Source of the DNA: Fibrobacterota bacterium
GTDB lineage: Bacteria > Fibrobacterota > Fibrobacteria > UBA5070
DNA length: 64,000 nt
NCBI GenBank assembly: GCA_016715065.1
Contig: JADKBN010000003.1
Coordinates: 642,501-706,500, forward strand
Direction of reading: 5' to 3'
The notes beneath the pieces were generated by a model. The model was not told the DNA's origin. It saw nothing but the letters and a program-made list of their open reading frames with translations, and did not search any database. Position 1 is the first letter of the stretch. The number at the start of each line of letters is the position of its first letter. Both the position numbers and the translations under genes were made by a program. Below, in pieces: positions 7,971 through 14,283 of this stretch.

Positions 7971-8729
7971 TCAAGCGCCCTTGGCGATACCGATGAAGTC
8001 TTCAGCCTTGAGAGCCGCGCCACCGATCAGGCCGCCGTCGATGTCCTTCTGGGCGAGCAGACCTTGGGCGTTGTCGGGCTTCATGGAGCCGCCGTACTGG
8101 ATGGGGATGATCTCGGCGACTTCGGAGCCGTACAGATCCACAAGAACCTTGCGGATGAACGCTTGGGCTTCCTGGGCTTGTTCGGTGGTGGCGACCTTGC
8201 CGGTTCCGATGGCCCAGACCGGCTCGTAGGCGACCACGGACTTCTTGGCGTCGTCGGCGGAAACGCCTGCGTAGGCGCCCTTCAGCTGGCGTTCGTTGAT
8301 GGCGTCGGTCTGACCGGCTTCACGCTCGGCCAAAAGCTCGCCGATGCAAACGATGGGAAGCAGCCCGTGCTTGAGGGCTTGCTTGACCTTCTTGTTGACG
8401 GTTTCGTCGGTTTCCCCGAAAAACTGGCGCTGCTCGGAGTGGCCGATGATCACGTACTTCACGCCTGCGGAAACGAGCATGGCGGCGGAGATCTTGCCGG
8501 TGAAGGCGCCGGATTCTTCCCAGTGCAGATCTTGGGCGGCCAGGGACACGCGGGAGCCAGCAAGCACCTTGGCGACCTCGGTCAGGCACACGAAGGTGGG
8601 GGCGATCACGAGGTCCACCGAAGCGGGAGCTTCGCCAGCCTTGGCGACCACGGCCTTGGCCAGTTCAACGGCTTCGGAAACGGTCTTGTTCATCTTCCAG
8701 TTGCCAGCGATCACGATGCGGCGCGCCAT
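7971..8729 (-). CDS. tpiA: Triosephosphate isomerase
   Basis: Glycolytic TIM-barrel enzyme (252 aa) interconverting dihydroxyacetone phosphate and glyceraldehyde 3-phosphate. The start is standard, with G-N-W-K-M-N placing Asn10 and Lys12. The catalytic histidine is in V-I-I-G-H-S-E-Q-R (about 95) and the catalytic base Glu in A-Y-E-P-V-W-A-I-G-T-G (about 169). The phosphate-binding Y-G-G-S-M and G-G-L-I-G-G-A motifs are near the end. The ATG is preceded by AAGGAGT on the minus strand. It is a single-gene unit with its own terminator and is divergent from prmA. Confidence 0.98.
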   Translation of the reverse strand: MARRIVIAGNWKMNKTVSEAVELAKAVVAKAGEAPASVDLVIAPTFVCLTEVAKVLAGSRVSLAAQDLHWEESGAFTGKISAAMLVSAGVKYVIIGHSEQRQFFGETDETVNKKVKQALKHGLLPIVCIGELLAEREAGQTDAINERQLKGAYAGVSADDAKKSVVAYEPVWAIGTGKVATTEQAQEAQAFIRKVLVDLYGSEVAEIIPIQYGGSMKPDNAQGLLAQKDIDGGLIGGAALKAEDFIGIAKGA

Positions 8730-8848
8730 GTGGACTCCTTTGCCCGAAACGGGCGAACTCGAGGTGGAATGGATCGTAAGCGGGGAAAAATAGTTCAGAG
8801 CCCTTCGCGCGAGCCTCGGAAGTGGATCTCTACTACTTTGTGCCCACT

Positions 8849-9673
8849 ATGGAAGCGAAAGCGGCGATCTGGATTGATCTTGTTCCCACCATCGACGCGG
8901 AGCTCGCGTCCATGGAACTCTTCGAGCTCGGAGCCCTGGGATTGGAGGAGCTCGACGAGCCCCCTGGGACCTTGCGGGCCTGGCTCCCCGAAGATTGGGA
9001 TCAGTCCCAGGTGCCCAACGGTTGGAAGGTCGTGGGCCAGGGTGCGGTGGAATCCCGCGACTGGGACCTTTCCTGGCGCTTGCAGCAGGAGCCCATCCAT
9101 GTGACGGAACGATTGGTGGTGTGCCCTCCGTGGGTGGAGGCTCCCGTCGATGCCAAGACGTGCCTGCGCATGGAGGCCAAGCAAGCCTTTGGCACCGGTG
9201 GCCACGAGAGCACCCGCCTGGCCGCGAAGGTCCTCGAGCGTATCCCCATGGATGGACAGCGGGTTTTCGACATCGGGGCCGGGACTGGGATCTTGGGATT
9301 CTACGCGGGCCGGCTCGGAGCGGGGCATCTGGAGCTTTGCGACATCGATCCGGATGCGATTCCCTGCCTGGTGGAAAACGCCGAACTCAACGCCATTGCC
9401 GATTGGAACGGCTGGGCAGGATCGGTGGGCGATCTCCCCCCAGGCTCCAAGTTTGAGCTGGTGATCGCCAACATGCTGCGCACGGAGTTTTTCCCAATGC
9501 GCGAAGAAACCTTGGCGCTGATGCCCAAAGGCTCGCGGTTGGTTCTTTCCGGCTACCTTGCCAAAGAGCGCCCGCTGGTGCTTGAATGGTTCGCGCAAGC
9601 GGGACTCGAATTGGAAGTGGAAGAAACCGAAGGTGACTGGTGGGCCGGGTGCGGCCGGAGGATTTCCGAATGA
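8849..9673 (+). CDS. prmA: Ribosomal protein L11 methyltransferase
   Basis: SAM-dependent methyltransferase of the PrmA type (about 274 aa), which trimethylates ribosomal protein L11. After a small N-terminal substrate-binding domain comes the diagnostic A-F-G-T-G-G-H-E-S-T motif, then the SAM motif F-D-I-G-A-G-T-G-I-L-G, the acidic D-I-D-P-D-A and the V-I-A-N-M-L motif IV. The ATG at 8849 aligns with the usual N-terminus. A GTG at 8822 would add nine residues, and neither start has a good ribosome binding site. It is the first gene of a run of four with overlapping stop and start codons. Confidence 0.9.
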   Translation: MEAKAAIWIDLVPTIDAELASMELFELGALGLEELDEPPGTLRAWLPEDWDQSQVPNGWKVVGQGAVESRDWDLSWRLQQEPIHVTERLVVCPPWVEAPVDAKTCLRMEAKQAFGTGGHESTRLAAKVLERIPMDGQRVFDIGAGTGILGFYAGRLGAGHLELCDIDPDAIPCLVENAELNAIADWNGWAGSVGDLPPGSKFELVIANMLRTEFFPMREETLALMPKGSRLVLSGYLAKERPLVLEWFAQAGLELEVEETEGDWWAGCGRRISE

Positions 9674-10332
9674 ACGCGATGGATCTGATCAAGGGACGCC
9701 ACTCCTGCCGGGCCTACTTGCCTGACGTTCCCAGCCGCGAGCAGGTTCTTGCTGCGGTGGAACTGGCCTCGACGGCGGCCTCCTCCAAGAACACCCAGCC
9801 TTGGATGCTCCATGTGGCTGTCGGGCCATCGTGCGACAGGGTGCGAGAGGCGTTGCTCCAAGCGTTCGACACGGCGGCCCCCGCGAAGGCCGATTTCAAG
9901 TATTCGCCTGCCGAGCTCCCCGCTCAACTGACCGACCGCGCCCGCCAGAGCGGAATCGCGATCCTGGCCCACAAGGGGATCGGTCGCGACGACAAGGACG
10001 CGCGCCGCGCCCACGATCGGGAAAACTTCCGTCTGTTCGGAGCTCCCGGGGTGGCGGTGCTGACGCTGCCCACCGAGAGCGAACGCGGCAACTTCCTCGA
10101 TGCTGGACAATTTCTGGCAACATTCATGCTGGGGCTGCGCGAGGTCGGACTGGAATCGATCCCGATGTTCTCGGTGGCCAACTACCCCGGCGTGCTGCGC
10201 GAAGGGCTGTCCATCGCCGGCGACCGGATCGTGGTGTGCGCGGTGGCTTTCGGCGTCGAGGACCATGGTGCTCCCGTCAATTCCTTCCGCACCATGCGCG
10301 AATCTCCCGAGGCGTTGGTCGCGTGGGCATGA
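9670..10332 (+). CDS. Nitroreductase family protein
   Basis: FMN-dependent nitroreductase-like protein of 220 aa. It starts M-D-L-I-x-x-R-H-S-C-R-A-Y, where the R-x-S-x-R residues bind the FMN phosphate. An A-S-x-N-x-Q-P-W segment follows, and the C-terminal half has the expected G-Q-F-L-A-T-F-M-L and G-L-E-S-I-P-M motifs. Such enzymes use NAD(P)H to reduce nitroaromatics, quinones or flavins; the substrate cannot be told from sequence. The ATG at 9670 overlaps the prmA stop as ATGA. It lies between prmA and hemE in one operon, so a redox role near haem synthesis is possible, though placement may be incidental. Confidence 0.9.
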   Translation: MNAMDLIKGRHSCRAYLPDVPSREQVLAAVELASTAASSKNTQPWMLHVAVGPSCDRVREALLQAFDTAAPAKADFKYSPAELPAQLTDRARQSGIAILAHKGIGRDDKDARRAHDRENFRLFGAPGVAVLTLPTESERGNFLDAGQFLATFMLGLREVGLESIPMFSVANYPGVLREGLSIAGDRIVVCAVAFGVEDHGAPVNSFRTMRESPEALVAWA

Positions 10333-11366
10333 ACGATTCGCCTTTCCTGAAGGCATGCCGGGGCGAGAGCGTCGATCGGATCCCGGTCTGGATCCTGCGC
10401 CAGGCGGGGCGTTTCCTGCCCCAGTACCGCGAGGTCCGCAGTCGTTTTCCTGACTTCCTGGAGTTCGTCCGCAATCCCCAAGCCTGCGCCGAAGTGACCT
10501 GCCAGCCTCCCGCCTTGTTGGGCGTGGATGCGGCGATCCTGTTTTCCGACATCCTCACGGTGCTTCCTCCGCTGGGATTCGATCTGGCTTTCCGCGAAGG
10601 CGAAGGCCCGAGGATCTCCAACCCCCTGCGTTCCGGTGATGGACGGAATCTGACGGCGTTCGATCCGGTACAGGAATTGTCCTACGTGATGGACGCCGTG
10701 CGCGCCTGCCGCCAGGCTCTCCCCGCCGATCTTCCGCTGATCGGGTTCGCCGGCGCCCCTTGGACGGTTGCCTGCTACGCCGTGGACGGAGGCGGTTCCA
10801 AGGAGTTTTCGCGGACGCGGGCATGGTTGTATTCCGACCCGACCGGTTTCGCAAAGGTCCTGGCCACCTTGGCCGACACCACGGCCGATTACCTGGCCGC
10901 CCAAGCCGAGGCCGGCTGCCAGGTCCTGCAGGTGTTCGAATCGTGGGGCGGATTGCTCTCGCCCACCGATTACCGTCGGATGGTGATTCCCGCGATGGAG
11001 AGGCTCCTGTCGCGGCTGCGTGAAAAAACAGACCTTCCCGTGATCGTCTATTGCAACGGGGCATCCACCTTGATGCGCGAGCTTCTCGTGCTGGATTGCC
11101 AGGTGCTTGCTTTCGACTGGCGCATCGAAATGGAAGATGCCCGTGCGATCGCGGGAAGTCGCCCGTTGCAGGGGAATTTCGATCCGTGCTTGCTGCATGC
11201 CTCGCCCGACGACATCGGCCGGCGTGTGCGCGAGGTCGCGACACAATCCGTCGGCGGCGCATGGATCGCCAACCTGGGGCACGGCATCCAGCCCGACGCT
11301 CCTGTGGCCGGGCTCAAGGCCTTGATCGACGCGGTGCACGAAATCGATCCCAGGACGCTCGCTTGA
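10329..11366 (+). CDS. hemE: Uroporphyrinogen decarboxylase
   Basis: Cytosolic enzyme (345 aa) that decarboxylates the four acetate side chains of uroporphyrinogen III to give coproporphyrinogen III. The N-terminal signature P-V-W-I-L-R-Q-A-G-R-F-L-P-Q-Y-R is intact, including the substrate-binding arginines. The catalytic Asp is in L-F-S-D-I-L-T. The second signature G-F-A-G-A-P-W-T and the late N-L-G-H-G-I-Q-P motif are also visible. The ATG overlaps the nitroreductase stop as ATGA, and its own stop overlaps the next start as TTGA, so the haem genes are translationally coupled. Confidence 0.97.
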   Translation: MNDSPFLKACRGESVDRIPVWILRQAGRFLPQYREVRSRFPDFLEFVRNPQACAEVTCQPPALLGVDAAILFSDILTVLPPLGFDLAFREGEGPRISNPLRSGDGRNLTAFDPVQELSYVMDAVRACRQALPADLPLIGFAGAPWTVACYAVDGGGSKEFSRTRAWLYSDPTGFAKVLATLADTTADYLAAQAEAGCQVLQVFESWGGLLSPTDYRRMVIPAMERLLSRLREKTDLPVIVYCNGASTLMRELLVLDCQVLAFDWRIEMEDARAIAGSRPLQGNFDPCLLHASPDDIGRRVREVATQSVGGAWIANLGHGIQPDAPVAGLKALIDAVHEIDPRTLA

Positions 11367-12718
11367 CATTGCGGGTGGGAATCGTGGGGGCCGGAATTTC
11401 CGGCCTCTCCACGCAACACTTCCTGGAGCGCGAAGCGGTGCGACGTGGGTTGAGGGTCCAGGTGGAAACATGGGACCCAAGGCCCTCGCCGGGCGGGAAC
11501 GTCCGCACCGAATCGCGCGGTGGCTGGCGTTGCGAAGAGGCCGCCGAAAGCATCCTCAACAGTCGCACCGAGACTCGCGAGTTGGCCATGGAGCTGGGAC
11601 TGTCCAACCGGATCGTACAGGCTTCACCGTTGGCCAAGAAACGATTCCTGGTCTGGCGTGGGAAACTCCGGGCGATGGGGCCGGGCTCCATTTTTGGCTC
11701 GTTTCCCACCTGGAGCGCCAAGCTCGCGGCCTTGAAGGAGCCCTTCGTGGCGCGCGGTCCCGAGGACGAAAGCTTCGCCGACTTCGGCCGACGCCGGCTT
11801 GGAAAGGGGCTGTTCGAGCAGATCATGGATCCGATGGTCACGGGCATCTACGCGGCCAATCCGGAACTTTTGTCCGTCCGCAGCGCCTTCCCTCGGATCA
11901 AGGGGATGGAACAGGAGCATGGATCCCTGGTTCGGGGGCTGTGGAATGCGCGCAAGGCCAGGTCCCGACTGCCGCAAGAGCGCAAAGCGGGATCCGGCTC
12001 GTACAGCTTCCGCGGCGGCATGACGGATCTTGTCGAGGCCTTGGCCGCATCGCTGGGTGGATCGGTGTTCACCGACCAGCCTCTGGTGCGACTGGAACGC
12101 TTGGAACACGGCTGGCGTCTGCACGGGCGCGATCGCATGGCCGACTTCGATCGGGTGGTGCTGGCGCTGCCTTCGCACCAGCTGGGCGATCTCGATGGAT
12201 TGCCGGGCCATTGCCGGAAAGATCTGTGCGCCGTGCCCTACAACCCCGTGGCGGTGGTGGGCCTGGGGTACCGGCGCGAACATGTCGGGCATCCGCTGGA
12301 TGGCTTCGGGTTCTTGGTGCCGCGACTGGAAGGGCGAAAGATCCTGGGCACGCTGTTCACGTCTTCGCTGTGGACCGATGCCGCTCCCGAGGGGCACGTG
12401 CTCTTGCGGACCATGGTCGGTGGCGGGCGGAGTCCGGAGCTTGCAAGCTTATCCGAAAACGACCTTGTCGCGATGGTCCAAGGAGAGCTCGCCGAACTGG
12501 TGGGTGCGCGGGGCGAGCCCGTGTTCGCGCATGTCAAGCGCTACGCGCAGGGAATCCCGCAATACCCGGTGGGCCACCACCTGGTGGTGGATCGCCTCAG
12601 ACAGGAATTGACTCCGCTGGGGCTGTTCCTCGCCGGGAACGCATGGGATGGCATCGGGGTCAACGATTGCGTCGCCGCCGCCGCCACCCGTGCCAGGACG
12701 ATCCTGGAAGGAGCCTAG
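11363..12718 (+). CDS. hemY: Protoporphyrinogen oxidase, HemY type
   Basis: FAD-dependent oxidase (451 aa) of the HemY/PPOX type, which oxidises proto- or coproporphyrinogen late in haem synthesis. The N-terminus carries the dinucleotide-binding G-A-G-I-S-G-L motif. P-G-G-N-V-R-T follows, then M-D-P-M-V-T-G-I-Y-A (typical of PPOX) and a C-terminal FAD motif L-F-L-A-G-N-A-W-D-G-I-G-V-N-D-C. I start it at the TTG at 11363, which overlaps the hemE stop; TTG 11369 or GTG 11375 are possible and remove only a few residues. Whether the substrate is protoporphyrinogen or coproporphyrinogen cannot be decided here, and no ferrochelatase is visible in the window. Confidence 0.92.
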   Translation: MTLRVGIVGAGISGLSTQHFLEREAVRRGLRVQVETWDPRPSPGGNVRTESRGGWRCEEAAESILNSRTETRELAMELGLSNRIVQASPLAKKRFLVWRGKLRAMGPGSIFGSFPTWSAKLAALKEPFVARGPEDESFADFGRRRLGKGLFEQIMDPMVTGIYAANPELLSVRSAFPRIKGMEQEHGSLVRGLWNARKARSRLPQERKAGSGSYSFRGGMTDLVEALAASLGGSVFTDQPLVRLERLEHGWRLHGRDRMADFDRVVLALPSHQLGDLDGLPGHCRKDLCAVPYNPVAVVGLGYRREHVGHPLDGFGFLVPRLEGRKILGTLFTSSLWTDAAPEGHVLLRTMVGGGRSPELASLSENDLVAMVQGELAELVGARGEPVFAHVKRYAQGIPQYPVGHHLVVDRLRQELTPLGLFLAGNAWDGIGVNDCVAAAATRARTILEGA

Positions 12719-12848
12719 CCTGACGATCTGCACCGCCCTTGGCGCTTGGGGCGCCCAACCGAGGCCCCAATAACCGCAGTTGTCGAGACGCCCATTCCAT
12801 GGGCTCCTCAGGACGAACGGCCTGTTTAGCCTCCTACAGATCGGTATG

Positions 12849-14024
12849 CTAATCGACCGACCAGACCAGGACCTTCAGATAGAGGGTCTCGGGCATGGAG
12901 GGGTGGAGTGGATGATCAGGCGAGGCGCCCAGGCGGGCGATCAGGCGGGCTTGACGCTTTTTCTGGCGCAGGGCTCGCACCACGGCCTGGTGGAAATCAC
13001 CTTCGTCCACCAATCCCGAGCACGAACAGGTGACCAGGATGCCGCCCGGTTCCAGGACTTCCAATCCCAGGCGTGACAAATTCTGGTACCCGATCAAGGC
13101 CTGATCCACCGTCTTTCGGCTTTTCGCGAAGGCGGGGGGATCCAGAACCACCACCCCGAACTGGCGACCTTGCTCGGCCAATTGGCGCAGGCCATCGAAC
13201 ACGTCGCCATGGAGGAGTCCGAAATTTCCTCGGAAATCCGCTCGTTCCCAGCCTTGACGCACCCATTCCAGGGCGGAGGCGTCGGAGTCAAGGAAGTCGC
13301 AACCCGTGGCTCCAGCCTTGGCCATCGCCAGTCCCCAGCCGCCGGTGTAGGAGCAGGCATCCAGCACGGTGCGTCCGGTCGCGAACTTGGCCAGGCGCTT
13401 TCGGTTTTCGGTTTGGTCCAGGAAAAAACCAGTCTTCTGACCGGCACCGATGGGGGCGGCGGCATCCACGCCATCTGCCACCGGGACCCACGCCACCTCC
13501 AGAGGTGACCCGAACCAGCGGTCTTCCTGCGGCAGACCTTCCAGCTCGCGGGAATGACTCTTGCCGGAAAGCTTGACTCCGGCAAAACCCATCTCCAAAA
13601 GAGCTTGCGCGATGACCGGCGCACGACGATCCATGGCGGCGGTCTGCGCCTGCACCACGGCATGGGTGCCGTACAGGTCGATGGTCAGGCCCGGCAGGCG
13701 ATCGCCATCGGCATTTACCAATCGGCAAATGGTCGAGGATCCCACCCAGCTCTGGCGTTCCTGTTGAGCCTTCTGAAAGCGCGCCTTCCAAAAGGCCACG
13801 TCAGGTGAAGCTGTGGGCAGTTCGGATTGGATGCGTGCGGCGATCAATGTGTTGGGATGGCAATCGACCAGGCCCAATGGTCTGCCATTGGCGGCCTGGA
13901 GTACTCGCGATTCCCCGATTTCCGGACGCGAGCTGCGCTTCCAGTCCACTTCGTTTGAGAAGACCCAAAGGTGCCCGGCGAGCACCCGGCGTTCTTCACG
14001 CGGCAACAAAAAGAGAGGTTCCAT
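12849..14024 (-). CDS. Class I rRNA methyltransferase, RlmI-like
   Basis: SAM-dependent RNA methyltransferase of 391 aa with an N-terminal PUA-like domain (R-V-L-A-G-H-L-W-V-F-S-N-E-V) and a C-terminal Rossmann domain. The domain begins with Q-K-T-G-F-F-L-D-Q-x-E-N-R. It continues with the SAM site L-D-A-C-S-Y-T-G-G-W-G, the V-L-D-P-P-A-F-A-K-S-R motif and the catalytic-cysteine region T-C-S-C-S-G. This matches RlmI, which makes 5-methylcytosine in 23S rRNA; the exact target here is unproven. The frame stays open back through the tRNA gene, but the ATG at 14024 fits the family start. The gene is 44 bases downstream of tRNA-Lys on the same strand. Confidence 0.9.
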   Translation of the reverse strand: MEPLFLLPREERRVLAGHLWVFSNEVDWKRSSRPEIGESRVLQAANGRPLGLVDCHPNTLIAARIQSELPTASPDVAFWKARFQKAQQERQSWVGSSTICRLVNADGDRLPGLTIDLYGTHAVVQAQTAAMDRRAPVIAQALLEMGFAGVKLSGKSHSRELEGLPQEDRWFGSPLEVAWVPVADGVDAAAPIGAGQKTGFFLDQTENRKRLAKFATGRTVLDACSYTGGWGLAMAKAGATGCDFLDSDASALEWVRQGWERADFRGNFGLLHGDVFDGLRQLAEQGRQFGVVVLDPPAFAKSRKTVDQALIGYQNLSRLGLEVLEPGGILVTCSCSGLVDEGDFHQAVVRALRQKKRQARLIARLGASPDHPLHPSMPETLYLKVLVWSVD

Positions 14025-14068
14025 AGAAAAAAAAGACGCCTCCCGAAGCGAATCGGAAGGCGTCGAAG

Positions 14069-14141
14069 TGGGCAATGCAGGGCTCGAACCTGCGACCCGG
14101 TGATTAAGAGTCACCTGCTCTACCAACTGAGCTAATTGCCC
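14069..14141 (-). tRNA. tRNA-Lys (anticodon CTT)
   Basis: On the minus strand a 73-base cloverleaf can be drawn. The acceptor GGGCAAT pairs with ATTGCCC plus discriminator A. The D arm is AGCTCAGTTGGTAGAGC, and the anticodon arm GGTGA/TCACC has loop CTCTTAA giving anticodon CTT (codon AAG, lysine). The T arm contains GGTTCGAGCCC. No CCA is encoded. It sits just upstream of the rRNA methyltransferase gene and probably shares its transcript. Confidence 0.96.
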
Positions 14142-14283
14142 GACGAGGGAGTAAATATAGGGGGACCACTTGGTGATGTCAAGATGTCGAGTGGTCAGAA
14201 AATTCGATCGTCAAGCCGGTCCAGCGAGGATGTGTTAAACTCCCAAAGTGACCTGGACGCGCGAACAGGTGCAGAAGGAGCCC

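Noticed and set aside
12719..12848. Small gene or RNA between hemY and the rRNA methyltransferase
   Set aside because: No frame with a binding site and no RNA family motif; only a short TTGGGGC/GCCCCAA inverted repeat without a T-tract.
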